In this document: one piece after another, positions 35,087 through 44,303 of the stretch
Numbering within the stretch: position 1 is the stretch's first letter
Layout: the number at the start of each line of letters is the position of its first letter
Source: CAWBBA01 sp963729795
GTDB lineage: Bacteria > Desulfobacterota > Desulfomonilia > Desulfomonilales > Desulfomonilaceae
Direction of reading: 5' to 3'
Assembly (NCBI GenBank): GCA_963729795.1
Contig: CAVSPC010000029.1
Span: forward strand, 1 to 64,000
Length of the DNA stretch: 64,000 nucleotides
Notes under the pieces: generated by a model
Seen by the model: the letters and a program-made list of their open reading frames with translations, nothing else
Databases searched by the model: none
What the model was told of the DNA's origin: nothing
Translations under genes and position numbers: made by a program

Positions 35087-35318
35087 GGGGCAGGCTTTCC
35101 GAGACTGTCTCAAAATCGAGGTATAAACAAAATTCGTAGCACGAAGCCCCCGTTCCCGGCAATGAATTACCGGGCTACTATCACAGGTCCCTCCGGGACG
35201 CTTGCGTTTGAGCCCCATTGGGGCGACTGAAAGTAGACCGGTGCTTTAGCGCCGGGTTGCCAACGTGCCACGATCCTGGGCATCCAAATACTTTTGAGAC
35301 AGTTTCTTCCAGCCTGCC
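35087..35318. repeat. MITE family 1, copy B (about 232 bp)
   Basis: Left end GGGGCAGGCTTTCCGAGACT followed by GTCTCAAAA, right end TTTTGAGACAGTTTCTTCCA followed by GCCTGCC; the ends are inverted copies. Interior GGCAATGAATTACCGGGCTA, GGTCCCTCCGGGACGCTTGC and AGACCGGTGCTTTAGCGCCG match copy A at 16061-16293. Just downstream is a perfect hairpin GGCAGGCT-GGAA-AGCCTGCC at 35339-35358, built from the same end sequence. The element fills the gap between the two-component genes and corC; no gene lies in 34836-35506. Confidence 0.8.
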
Positions 35319-35506
35319 GTCAGCCAAGTTAAGAAAAAGGCAGGCTGGAAAGCCTGCCCCACGTAGGCGGGTGGTTACCTATTTGAATTGCCATCACTTG
35401 ACACTTTGTCTGAGGATTGTTATTTCAAAATCGACGACTCTTTTGCCACCGTCATTCTGAATTCCCGCAATTGCGGAGTATAAATGTGCGGCAGGCAGGA
35501 AAGGGG

Positions 35507-36385
35507 GTGTCTTTCTACTTGGATGAAACCCAACCTTCGAGAGAACGAAACTTGCTCCGTTGGTTAAGAAAAATAGGCCGGGAACGGCCCCCGAGAGAAA
35601 TTCATGAAGTTCTTGACGAAAGCGAACAACAGGGACTAATCGGGCATGACGAAGGGGACATGATCGAGGGCATCTTCGATCTGAAACAAACTGTCGCCCG
35701 AGAGATAATGATCCCGCGGACTCACGTTGTTTCTATCTCCAAGGATTGTACGCGGGAAGAGATTCTTCATACGATCATCGAGTCCGGCCATTCACGCATT
35801 CCGGTGTACGCCGAAAACATCGATCACATAGTCGGAATACTCAACGCGAAGGACCTCCTACCACTGTGGCTCAATGGGAACGAAGAATTCGACCTCGAGG
35901 CAATCTGCAGAGAGCCGTTTTTCGTACCTGAAACCAAGCGCATTAACGACCTGCTCAACGAACTGCGTGCCAAGAAATCCCATCTTGCGGTAATAGTCGA
36001 TGAGTACGGCGGAACCGCCGGAATAGTTACGATCGAGGACATCATTGAGGAGATTATCGGGGAAATCCGTGACGAACACGATGTCGAAGAGGAACTGTTC
36101 CTGCCTCAAGAAGATGGGTCCGTGCTGATTAACGCAAGGGCAAATCTTGATGATTTTGAAGAACATTTCGGGGTCCAACTCCCCAGAGAAGGCTATGATA
36201 CCTTGGGAGGGTTCATAATCCATCTCATGGGCAAAGTTCCCCGAAAAGGCGAGGAAATCACGTACGAAGGACTCCAAATGCGTATTCAAGGCGGTGATCC
36301 TAAAAGGGTAACCCGCGTGCTGGTAACCCGCGAGGAAGGGGCTGACCCCGGAATGTCATACAACTACCAAGAACCCAATCCATGA
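35507..36385 (+). CDS. corC: CorC/HlyC family CBS-domain protein
   Basis: A 292-residue soluble protein, the same length as E. coli CorC. Two CBS motifs (VAREIMIPRTHVVSISKDCT; FFVPETKRINDLLNELRAKK with VIVDEYGGTAGIVTIEDIIE) are followed by the C-terminal CorC_HlyC domain (EGYDTLGGFIIHLMGKVPRK). Members associate with membrane partners in Mg/Co efflux or ion homeostasis; there is no DUF21 membrane domain in this protein. The start is GTG at 35507 behind AGGAAAGGG; a TTG 90 bases earlier is open but has no site. Its stop overlaps the ATG of lnt (ATGA), and the corC-lnt order is conserved in many proteobacteria. Confidence 0.9.
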   Translation: MSFYLDETQPSRERNLLRWLRKIGRERPPREIHEVLDESEQQGLIGHDEGDMIEGIFDLKQTVAREIMIPRTHVVSISKDCTREEILHTIIESGHSRIPVYAENIDHIVGILNAKDLLPLWLNGNEEFDLEAICREPFFVPETKRINDLLNELRAKKSHLAVIVDEYGGTAGIVTIEDIIEEIIGEIRDEHDVEEELFLPQEDGSVLINARANLDDFEEHFGVQLPREGYDTLGGFIIHLMGKVPRKGEEITYEGLQMRIQGGDPKRVTRVLVTREEGADPGMSYNYQEPNP

Positions 36386-37920
36386 TAGCTTCTCTTGTCG
36401 CCTCGGCTTGCGGCGGCCTACTTTTATCCTTCGCCTTCCCTCCATTTAGGTTCGATTTTCTCGCCTGGTTCGCCTTCATCCCCCTCTTCTGGGCAATCCA
36501 CAAGGACCCTCGGCCGTCATTCTGCGCTTTATATGGTGCGGCCTTCGGGATAGCTTTCTTTTCAGTGGATTTGCACTGGATCTATCATGCCTTGACTGTA
36601 TACGGCCATTTTGGCGTTGCATCCGCCTTGGCCATGCTGGCAGGCATGGTTTTGACACTCTGCCTAATTCCGGCTGCTTTTACGTTTCTATTGAGCCTTT
36701 TGTCGAACAAGGGGATCGCACCGTCACTTGCCGCACCTTTTTTGTGGACGGCTTCGGAATATATTCGAACCGTGCTTTTCACCGGTTTTCCGTGGGATCT
36801 GGCAGGTTATTCTCAGATGCCGCATCCGGTCGTTATTCAAGCTGCAGATATAACAGGTGTTTATGGCGTCTCTTTTCTTGTGTTGTTGGTAAATGGGGTT
36901 TTATGGGAACTAATCCGAGCGAAGATCGATAAGAGCCGACCTCCTCTGAGATTGGCTTTTATCACAGGTCTAACCATGATCCTGGTTTTGGTCTACGGAG
37001 ACGTCAGGATCGGCGAGTTCTCTCGGGCACCAAAAGATAAATCGACATTTACCGTGGGCATTCTTCAAGGCAACATTCCCCAAGATATAAAGTGGGAACA
37101 GGCATCGCGGCATCACACCTTTTCCACCTATGAAAGGCTGGGCCGCCAGGCAGTGCAAGAAGGAGCTGGGCTTCTGATTTGGCCGGAGACAAGCGCGCCT
37201 GTTGTCTTTGGCAGCCGCAATCCGGACTGTAATCAGCCTGGTAAGATTTCCCGGCGATTGAGAGTTCCCATGCTTGTTGGAGCCCCATTCACAAAGATTG
37301 TCAGAGGAGCTACACGATATTACAACAGCGCATTTCTCGTGGACGGACCTGTGCTGCGCTACCGTTACGACAAAGTTCATCTGGTCCCGTTCGGGGAATA
37401 CATGCCTTTGACCTGGCTCCTACCCTTGGGCCCTGGCATAGCCGCGAGAGAGGCGGACTATTCTCCCGGCAAGAGCACGACGGTGATGAATGTGAAAGGA
37501 TGCCCGTCCTTCAGTGTATTGATCTGCTACGAGACGATCTTTCCTGAAATGGCAGCCTGCGCCGTTAGAAAGGGAGCCCGTATGCTGGTAAATATTACCA
37601 ACGATGGCTGGTTTGGAAACAGCGCTGCTCCTTATCAAGATTTGGCAATGGCCGCCATGCGCAGTGTGGAGAATCGAGTGTGGCTCGTGAGGTCAGCCAA
37701 CACCGGAATCAGCGCAGCCTTCGATCCTACAGGACGCATGGTATCGCAAATCCCTCTGGAGCAAGAGGGAGCGTGCACCGTGAAGTTACCATCCAATGCC
37801 TCGGCAGGCTCCTTTTACAGCCGCTTTGGCGACGTATTCGCATGGTTATGTATAGCGATTTCTCTCCTTATCATCGTTTCAACAATTGGGTTCCGCAGAT
37901 TAGCCCGGTCTGAAAGATAG
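36382..37920 (+). CDS. lnt: Apolipoprotein N-acyltransferase
   Basis: A 512-residue inner-membrane enzyme that adds the third acyl chain to lipoproteins. Six to seven helices in the first 200 residues are followed by a periplasmic carbon-nitrogen hydrolase domain with its catalytic triad: Glu in LLIWPETSAPVVF, Lys in RYRYDKVHLVPFGEYMP, Cys in FSVLICYETIFPEM. A final helix near the C-terminus (WLCIAISLLIIVSTIGFRRL) completes the family plan. The start overlaps the corC stop by four bases, so the two are translationally coupled. Confidence 0.95.
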   Translation: MIASLVASACGGLLLSFAFPPFRFDFLAWFAFIPLFWAIHKDPRPSFCALYGAAFGIAFFSVDLHWIYHALTVYGHFGVASALAMLAGMVLTLCLIPAAFTFLLSLLSNKGIAPSLAAPFLWTASEYIRTVLFTGFPWDLAGYSQMPHPVVIQAADITGVYGVSFLVLLVNGVLWELIRAKIDKSRPPLRLAFITGLTMILVLVYGDVRIGEFSRAPKDKSTFTVGILQGNIPQDIKWEQASRHHTFSTYERLGRQAVQEGAGLLIWPETSAPVVFGSRNPDCNQPGKISRRLRVPMLVGAPFTKIVRGATRYYNSAFLVDGPVLRYRYDKVHLVPFGEYMPLTWLLPLGPGIAAREADYSPGKSTTVMNVKGCPSFSVLICYETIFPEMAACAVRKGARMLVNITNDGWFGNSAAPYQDLAMAAMRSVENRVWLVRSANTGISAAFDPTGRMVSQIPLEQEGACTVKLPSNASAGSFYSRFGDVFAWLCIAISLLIIVSTIGFRRLARSER

Positions 37921-37957
37921 TGTGCGGCCTGACGCTATACTATAGTCTTGGAAGCCG

Positions 37958-37976
37958 TCAACGCGTTGATTTTTTT
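37958..37976 (+). terminator. Possible weak intrinsic terminator after lnt
   Basis: TCAACGCGTTGA, a perfect 12-base palindrome, is followed at once by seven T. The stem would be short, so the call is tentative. It lies about 40 bases after the lnt stop. Confidence 0.3.
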
Positions 37977-38082
37977 GGCCAAGCTCGATCACACATGATG
38001 CGGCAAAAATTACTTCCAATATGTGATTAACTAGTTCAGGGTGTACCTTGGGTCAATTTTCACTCGAGGGAGGTTGCGGCCA

Positions 38083-39183
38083 ATGACTATCGAGGGAAAA
38101 AGAAATCTAATTAGGATTGGAGCCGGGCTTTCCTTCTTCATCATCATGATTTGGCTGATAAGCGCCCTGGAATCCATCACCACGGTGCTCCTGGTGGCCT
38201 TTTTCCTGGCGTACATACTGGATCCTCTCGTGGAGCGGCTGACTTCATGGGGACTGGGACGGTCGTCGGCCGCGTCCATAATCTTGCTGTCAGGCTTGTC
38301 AATTGTAGTGGGACTGTTGCTTTTCGTTGTGCCTGTTATCATCGAAGAGACCGGACGATTTGCCGATGCGTTGCCTCGATATGGTTCGGCCTTTCACGAT
38401 CAGGTCACACAGTTGGCTGCAAGGTTTGGCGTCCGCATTCCCCAGGACTGGGATCAGGTGATAAACCTAATCGTTGCAAAAGGTAGGCAATACCTTCCGA
38501 AGATAGCCAACATATCTGCCGATGCTCTTTTGTCGCTCTTTAAATCGACCGTCCATATATTGTCAACTCTACTGCACATTCTCCTGGTACCGATAATCAC
38601 GTATTATCTCTTGGTCTCTTTCGCCGATATAAGGCGTGAAATAAGAGATTTGATCCCTCCTTACACGAGGGGTCCCGTCATACAAAAACTCCGAGAGATC
38701 GATCAAGTGCTGGCGGGTTTCATTCGGGGCCAGTTGACCATCTGTCTGATCCTGGCGGCTTTGTACAGTCTGGGATTTGTGGTGATCAGGATCGATCTCG
38801 CGGTCGTCCTTGGTCTCATTTCCGGAATATTCTTTATTATTCCTTACGTCGGGACCATGATCGGCATCGTTTTCGGTTCGCTTATGGCCTGGGCCAAGTA
38901 TGGGGACCTGCTCCACGTAGCCTATGTCCTGGGCTGGATTGGAATCGTACAGCTCTTCGAAGCCTATTTCTTTACGCCCAGGATAGTAGGACATATTACC
39001 GGCTTACATCCGGTTGTTTATATCCTAGCCCTGATTGCCGGCGCAAGTCTCTTCGGCTTCGTTGGCCTTCTTGTGGCCATTCCGGTTACCGCGGTGCTGC
39101 AAGTATTATTGGTAACCGCCATTGATGCTTACAAAAATTCTTATTTGTACCATGAATTGCCGAATGCGAGATCCGAGAAATGA
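38083..39183 (+). CDS. AI-2E (PerM) family transporter
   Basis: A 366-residue polytopic membrane protein. Helices include LSFFIIMIWLISALESITTV and ILLSGLSIVVGLLLFVVPVI. The family signature is visible in YLLVSFADIRREIRDLIPP, LAGFIRGQLTICLILAALYS, GIFFIIPYVGTMIGIVFGSL and PRIVGHITGLHPVVYILALI. AI-2E family members export small molecules or act as Na+/H+ antiporters; the substrate is not evident. The ATG at 38083 has GGGAGG nine bases upstream; an in-frame GTG at 38041 does not. The stop overlaps the rsmI start (ATGA). Confidence 0.88.
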   Translation: MTIEGKRNLIRIGAGLSFFIIMIWLISALESITTVLLVAFFLAYILDPLVERLTSWGLGRSSAASIILLSGLSIVVGLLLFVVPVIIEETGRFADALPRYGSAFHDQVTQLAARFGVRIPQDWDQVINLIVAKGRQYLPKIANISADALLSLFKSTVHILSTLLHILLVPIITYYLLVSFADIRREIRDLIPPYTRGPVIQKLREIDQVLAGFIRGQLTICLILAALYSLGFVVIRIDLAVVLGLISGIFFIIPYVGTMIGIVFGSLMAWAKYGDLLHVAYVLGWIGIVQLFEAYFFTPRIVGHITGLHPVVYILALIAGASLFGFVGLLVAIPVTAVLQVLLVTAIDAYKNSYLYHELPNARSEK

Positions 39184-40034
39184 AGACCGGTGTTCTGTAT
39201 GTGGTTTCAACTCCTATCGGGAATATGGAGGATGTCACCTTCCGTGCGGTGGATGTGCTGCGTAAAGTCGACCTGATAGCGTGCGAAGACACCCGCAACA
39301 GCCGCATACTTCTCAGCAGGTGGGAAATCTCTACGAAGCTCATGAGCTTGCATCGCTTCAGTGAGAGCCGCAAGAGCCAGGTCATTTTGCACCGTCTCGC
39401 GGCTGGTGAAAATATTGCCATCATCTCGGATGCCGGCACCCCGGCTATTTCCGATCCGGGTAGCCGGCTCGTTCGGGCCGCACTTGAAGCAGGCTTCATT
39501 GTAACCCCTGTTCCCGGCCCATCTTCGATCACTGCAGCCCTGTCGGTTTCCGGCATGGACTGTTCCTCATTCGTGTATCTTGGATTCGCCCCAAGAACGG
39601 ACCGGCAGCGACGCGAGTTCTTTGAAAAGATTGCGCATGAACCGCGAACGTCTCTTTTCTTTGAGACAGCGAAGCGCATTCAGGCAACCTTAGGAATCGC
39701 GAATGAAGTCCTGGGCAGCAGGAAACTAGTGCTGACCCGAGAGCTTACGAAGCTACATGAAGAGATCATTGCGGGAACAGCGGAACGCATACTTAGCCTT
39801 TTTCAGCCCCGAACATCGGTGAAAGGAGAAATCGTAGTAGTGGTGGAGGGAGGGGCGGGATCAGGGCCGGAATTGGATATTTGCGAGGCGGTACGTAACC
39901 TGATAGAGGAGGGCCTGTCCGGAAAGAGATTGGCGGACGAGGCGCACACGAGATTCGGCGTGAAGAAAAGTGAAGCGTACGAGGTTTTCTTGAGAATCAA
40001 AGATGAAAAAGCGGATTCGGAGCAAGAATTTTAG
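39180..40034 (+). CDS. rsmI: 16S rRNA (cytidine-1402-2'-O)-methyltransferase
   Basis: A 284-residue tetrapyrrole-methylase-fold enzyme that uses S-adenosylmethionine to 2'-O-methylate C1402 of 16S rRNA. The N-terminus has LYVVSTPIGNMEDVTFRAVD and LIACEDTRNSRILLSRWEIS. Further motifs are IAIISDAGTPAISDPGSRLV and PVPGPSSITAALSVSG. The C-terminal half has LTRELTKLHEEIIAGT. All these are hallmarks of RsmI/YraL. The gene is coupled to the upstream AI-2E transporter gene by an ATGA overlap. Confidence 0.95.
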   Translation: MKTGVLYVVSTPIGNMEDVTFRAVDVLRKVDLIACEDTRNSRILLSRWEISTKLMSLHRFSESRKSQVILHRLAAGENIAIISDAGTPAISDPGSRLVRAALEAGFIVTPVPGPSSITAALSVSGMDCSSFVYLGFAPRTDRQRREFFEKIAHEPRTSLFFETAKRIQATLGIANEVLGSRKLVLTRELTKLHEEIIAGTAERILSLFQPRTSVKGEIVVVVEGGAGSGPELDICEAVRNLIEEGLSGKRLADEAHTRFGVKKSEAYEVFLRIKDEKADSEQEF

Positions 40035-40045
40035 ATGTTAATGAA

Positions 40046-40095
40046 TGTTGCAGGATGCGGTTCCGCCGCGTTCGCGGGATTCACCACATCATACG
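40046..40095. repeat. REP-like repeat, short copy
   Basis: GTTGCAGGATGCGGTTCCGC and TTCGCGGGATTCACCACATC share the GGATGCGGT and GGGATTCACC cores of the larger copies at 41829-41955 and 44155-44275. It lies just after rsmI. Confidence 0.4.
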
Positions 40096-40180
40096 CGAGC
40101 TAACGTAAGAGCCGCTTCAATGGTATTATGGTCGACAGATAATTAAAATTATGAGGAGCAGTTGAGGAGGAATTGACACT

Positions 40181-40667
40181 ATGGAGGGAAAAACCGTCAA
40201 AGAAAGTCAAATGACGATGGTGATACAGATGAATCCTGAAGACGCCAATCCGGTCGGGAACGTTCACGGCGGCGTAATCATGAAGTACGTAGACACCGCT
40301 GCCGGAGCAGTGGCCATTCGTCATGCACGAAAGAACTGTGTAACCGCTTCAATCGACCGGCTGGATTTCCACAATCCTGTTTTTGTAGGGGACTTGCTAA
40401 TTCTAAAGGCGTCAATCACTCTGGTGGGCAAGACTTCTATGGAAGTCGGCGTCCGAGTCGAAGCGGAGGACCTATCTGACCGGGAATGTACGGCACACAG
40501 CGTCAGCCTATCTGAGCTTTGTGGCATTGGACCAAAACGGCGTACCGACCCAGGTGCCGCCGCTGATCCTGGACACCGACGAGGAGAAGCGCCGCAACTG
40601 TGAAGCCCAGATAAGGAGACAAGACCGACTCGCGCAAAAGGAGCGAGAGAAGGACTGCAACGCGTGA
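40181..40667 (+). pseudogene. Acyl-CoA thioesterase (hot-dog fold), C-terminal frameshift
   Basis: The first 103 codons encode a YciA-type hot-dog thioesterase: MNPEDANPVGNVHGGVIMKY, VDTAAGAVAIRHA and VGKTSMEVGVRVEAEDL, which hydrolyse acyl-CoAs in the cytoplasm. After GAATGTAC near 40490 the frame drifts and ends at 40603. Removing one G at about 40491-40493 restores HTASAYLSFVALDQNGVPTQ, then VPPLILDTDEEKRRNCEAQI and a basic tail ending at 40667, the normal family C-terminus. The restored product would be about 161 residues, the usual length. Either the base is a sequence error or the gene has recently decayed. The ATG at 40181 has GAGGAATTGACACT upstream. Confidence 0.82.
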
Positions 40668-40720
40668 ACAACGATTTCACGTGGGTGGGTAACAATATAG
40701 ACCAAAGAGAGGTAAGTACC

Positions 40721-41790
40721 ATGTCGAAAGTGCTGATTCAACCTTCCACTTACGAGAACGCCAGAGCGGCAGTGGACCGTGCCTTCGAACTCTTCCCCTT
40801 GCAATTAGAAAACAAGAAGATCTTGATAAAACCCAACGTGCTTAGGGCCTCGGAAGCAAAAGAAGGCATCGTGTACTCATCCCGTCGGTGCTTAGTGCTG
40901 TGGTGAAGAAGGTAGAAGAAATGAAGCCCGCATCCATAGTCGTGGGTGACAACCCGGGGCTTTACAACTACGGGGCAAATGAAGAAAGCTTCAAAACAGC
41001 AGGTCTGACGGAAGCAGCCAAGGGCTATTACCGGAACATCGGAAACGATTCACGGAAGGTTGATTTCAATGCCGATTTCATGTCCAGTGTGAGCGTCTCG
41101 CGAGTTGTCTTGGACGCGGATATTATTATAAGCTTGCCGAAATTCAAAACACACGGTTTGACTGTTATCACGGGAGCTATCAAAAACAGTTACGGTATTC
41201 TGCCCGGCGCACAAAAAGCTAAACTTCACAGGGCCGCGGGGTGCGCGGAGCGTTTCCATGAAATGCTGGTGGATGTGTTCCGGCTCCGGCCGCCCAACCT
41301 GTTCATAATGGATGCTGTAGTCGGAATGGAGGGGAATGGGCCCGCCTCCCCTGACCTGCGAGATATCGGCCTCATTTTGGCATCGGACAACGCTGTGGCA
41401 TTAGATGCTGTCGTTGCCAGGATGATGGGATGCGAACCGGGCCGGCTGAGATTCCTTCAGAAGGCCAAAGAAGTGGGCTTAGGGGATTATGACATTAGTG
41501 AGATCGAGATCATTGGAGAGTTGAAACAACTACCGGACTTCAAGCTTCCCCCGTTGGGCGGCGAAGCGATCATGCGCAACGAGGCGATACAGAAGATCAT
41601 GCACAGTCGAACGGCCGTGCGTCCCCAGGCTGATCCCGAATCGTGCACAGGCTGCGGCACTTGTATCGAGCAGTGCCCGATGTCAGCCTTGTCCATGAGC
41701 GGCGATCTGCCGCAAGTAGACGTAGACACTTGTATTACTTGCTTTTGCTGCCAGGAAGTCTGTCCCGAGAAAGCCATGACCCTGCGGTAG
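40721..41790 (+). pseudogene. DUF362 protein with ferredoxin domain, frameshifted near codon 50
   Basis: The first part, MSKVLIQPSTYENARAAVDR up to KEGIV, and the second part, beginning PSVLSAVVKKVEE in another frame, together make a normal DUF362 protein. Deleting one T near 40873 and one C near 40882 would give GIVTHPSVLSAVV, the expected motif. Downstream are DADIIISLPKFKTHGLTVIT and GAIKNSYGILPGAQKAKLH. At the C-terminus two 4Fe-4S clusters lie in CTGCGTCIEQCP and CITCFCCQEVCP. DUF362 proteins are iron-sulfur proteins of uncertain role, common in anaerobes. AGAGAGG precedes the ATG. As written, the gene makes no full-length product. Confidence 0.82.
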
Positions 41791-41828
41791 GGTTTACAAA
41801 TAGCCATTTGTGGCAAAAAGAGCAGTTG

Positions 41829-41955
41829 CGTAGGATGCGGTGAACCCAGCGAACGCTGAGGAACCGCATCGGTCGCGAAATACCTTGCCGAGAGGTCCCT
41901 CGATGGCCGAACGCGACAGATGCGGTGAATCTCGCGTGCCGCGAGATTCACCACA
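41829..41955. repeat. REP-like repeat with 13-bp perfect hairpin
   Basis: Contains GTAGGATGCGGTGAACCCAG, CGAACGCGACAGATGCGGTG and a perfect hairpin GGTGAATCTCGCG-TGC-CGCGAGATTCACC at 41924-41952. The same order of motifs occurs at 44155-44275. It lies between the DUF362 gene and the convergent interrupted outer-membrane gene and could also act as a transcription barrier. Confidence 0.6.
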
Positions 41956-42033
41956 CAGTCGCTACGCGAACTGCAAAGGCTGCCCAGACAATTCTCAAGG
42001 AGGCTATCAACTCCTGCCGCATTGCCGCTCGTA

Positions 42034-43326
42034 TCAAAAAGCTAAATCCATCGTCAAACCAAGAGCCCAATAGGATTGTGTCAACTTGGCATTGTCGGTT
42101 GAACCACTACCGGGGATGCCGCCGAAAATGTCCGTGTGGGGAATAGTCTGGTCGCCTGTCCCTTCGATAATGGTCGCGTATATGTTTCCATTGCCTTCAA
42201 AACTCAGCCATTCTCCTCTGCCCCAAAAACCCATGCTAAGGCTCTGGGTAATAGGCGTTGCAGTCTCAAGTTCACCGAGGAGAAAGAGGCCGTCATTGTC
42301 GTTCATAGTATATTTCGTCTGGCTGATCTCACGCAGACCGCTAACCGGACCTATACAAAGGATGTCGAATGGGTCCTGGAAATTATTCCACGCAAAAGGG
42401 CTGCCGATCAAACGTAACTGCCATGTCGAACACTTTTCACAGCATGGAGGGGAACATTGAGGGATTCCACATTGTTGCGGGGGACACTGGTCTCCGCCGC
42501 ATTTCTTCGAACAAGCGTATCTTCCAGTGAGACGAAATCCCAAATAGGGCACATACGATGTTTCCAGCGGGTCTTGAATTAATCCGGCGAACTCGCCGAA
42601 GTTGACTCCGCCCGGTCACACACGGCCGCATGTTATCGCGGACCCCGGTGGCCGCCCCGTGGTTGTGTCCGCCTGAGTGCTATTTCGAGGATCCACAAGT
42701 TTGAAATCGATGTGCTCTACCATAAATCCCGCTTCCAGCGCCCAATTACTAGTGATTCTATAGTCAATACCCGAGTCTATCATCCACCACTGAAAATTAT
42801 GGCTTGACCATATCCAAGGTGACACTGTATTGGGCGGATTGTCGAGAAGAGGATTAGATGGGTTCGATGAGAGGAACGCCTTTCCTGTGGCATTCATGAT
42901 CCAGGTATTATCCCTCTGAAGATTGCCGCCCATTTCTGTATACGCAATCAAATCCCTGAAAGGTTGGATTTGTGCGCCGACAAATCCAACCCAGTATTGG
43001 CCGTCCAGAAGCTTGAGGTCCATGGCTTCGACGTTTAATGCGTTAGCGGGCCTGTCAATGACAGCTACACCCGGAACCAGCGCGAAAGGAAAACTGAATT
43101 CCCACTCCATCCACATGTAGCCGGCTCTGGCGTACGGCATGATCGTCCACACCTCGTCAGCGTAGTATGGGCGAGGCGCACTACCTCCGAAGCCTGGTAT
43201 CGGGGAGAAAACCCCTCCGCCCGGCGGCGGAGCCGGAAGGAGCGGAGTGGGCGCACCCTGAGGCAGCGCCACCGTCGGCAGCAATGCCACGAGCAGGGCG
43301 GCAAAGAGCAACAAGAGTCTTTTCAT
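42034..43326 (-). pseudogene. Outer-membrane barrel-like protein, interrupted by an in-frame TGA
   Basis: The ATG at 43326 (AAGGAGGCTCGGTT upstream) begins a signal peptide, MKRLLLLFAALLVALLPTVA, followed by a Pro/Gly-rich linker and beta-strand-like sequence. At 42618-42616 the frame meets TGA, then continues open in the same frame (PGGVNFGEFAGLIQDPLETS) to 42034, with a cysteine-rich segment CSKKCGGDQCPPQQCGIPQC and a last strand ending YWALGLTMDLAF. The total would be about 430 residues. A single C-to-T type change or base-call error would explain the stop; selenocysteine is unlikely in such a protein. The domain plan resembles the protein at 12872-13927. Function unknown. Confidence 0.75.
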
Positions 43327-43401
43327 AACCGAGCCTCCTTGAGAATTTCGGAGAGAGGTCTAAGCAGCCAACCGACAACTGCAATTCTACTGATCATTAG
43401 T

Positions 43402-43430
43402 AATCTATCATAAAAAGTCCCTGATGTCAA
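43402..43430 (-). promoter_or_regulatory. Sigma-70 type promoter
   Basis: Minus strand TTGACA (43430-43425), 17 bases, TAGATT (43407-43402). It points to the interrupted outer-membrane gene starting at 43326. The region upstream (43430-43530) is strongly AT-rich. Confidence 0.6.
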
Positions 43431-43713
43431 GCCAGTAATTCATTTTTCAAATGTTTTATATTATATTTTATTAATACATTGAATGATACTAATTCTACAT
43501 TAGTGCAATATTCCAATCAATTTGTTAACAGTACGAAATCTCTCTTCCTCGCGGCATGAATCCGCGTCCACTGACACGAACCGAATGTCTCAGGACGATG
43601 CGAATGTTGATCGGTAAAAAGGTTTTGAGGGCAGACCTGCCCGAACTGGCTCAAAGCGACCTTGATGTCGAGAGCTTGTCCCCGTAATTCTGCGTTCCGC
43701 GCGGGATCGGACT

Positions 43714-43916
43714 ACTAGAAGCCTGTCGCGCAACCTCAATCGTCGGCGGCATCGTGCTACGCGGAGGTTTTACTCTTTGTTCCGTTACCTCACCCCGGCT
43801 CCTAGGAGGCTGACATACTAAGTTTTTTCCATGGCAGCCTCTGAGAGATGCCGATACAATGGTCGCTGTCGTGCCACGAATTCGGGAAAGCATTGCGTTA
43901 CGCAACAGCCTCCTAG
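43714..43916. repeat. MITE family 2, copy B (about 203 bp)
   Basis: Left end ACTAGAAGCCTGTCGCGCAA, right end TTGCGTTACGCAACAGCCTC followed by CTAG. The interior is almost the same as copy A at 23992-24195, including CATCGTGCTACGCGGAGGTT and GTGCCACGAATTCGGGAAAG. There is no open frame of note. Confidence 0.8.
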
Positions 43917-43968
43917 CCTCTAATGCCGATGCGCCGTCAACCAGGTGACAATCCTAGAAAGGTAAGAT

Positions 43969-44070
43969 GAGACAGGCATCTTGCCTGCCATTCGTCACCC
44001 GGACTCCGATCCGGGGTCCAGTCTGGGTGCCCGCGTACGCTGGCATGACGACAAACAAGATGCTTGTCTC
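43969..44070. repeat. Short inverted-repeat element (102 bp)
   Basis: Ends GAGACAGGCATCTTG and CAAGATGCTTGTCTC are inverted with one mismatch. Inside is a common dispersed core (CACCCGGACTCCGATCCGGG, then GGCATGACGACAAACAAGAT). It is followed directly by the short repeat shared with 9484-9515 (44071-44100) and by a fragment resembling the interior of MITE family 1 (44110-44154). Confidence 0.55.
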
Positions 44071-44154
44071 ACCAGAAATACGGTGTCACTTGCTTGAAGG
44101 CGAATCGGTATAACCTTCTGGCACGCGGCATTTGAGCTCCATCGGGGCGATTGA

Positions 44155-44275
44155 AAGGATGTGGTGAGCGAAGCGAACTGCATCAGTCGCGTGAAACCCG
44201 GCCGAGGGGTTCGCAGACGACCGAGACGCGACAGATGCAGTGAATCCCGTGTGCCGCGGGATTCACTGCATCTGT
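44155..44275. repeat. REP-like repeat with 18-bp hairpin
   Basis: Same motif order as 41829-41955 (GGATGTGGTGAGCGAAGCGA, GAGACGCGACAGATGCAGTG). It ends in a hairpin whose 18-base arms CAGATGCAGTGAATCCCG and CGGGATTCACTGCATCTG (44232-44249 and 44257-44274) are perfect. It lies about 30 bases beyond the stop of the polysaccharide export gene and may stabilise its mRNA. Confidence 0.6.
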
Positions 44276-44303
44276 TTGGAGACAGGAATTATGAGATCAT
44301 GCA

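Noticed and set aside
41487..41954. Minus-strand frame of 155 codons opposite the DUF362 gene
   Set aside because: It lies over the ferredoxin-coding part and a REP repeat; the plus-strand reading has clear family motifs.
42616..42618. TGA as selenocysteine codon
   Set aside because: The protein is a barrel-like surface protein with no redox motif at this point, and I see no convincing SECIS-like hairpin just downstream; a plain stop or error is simpler.
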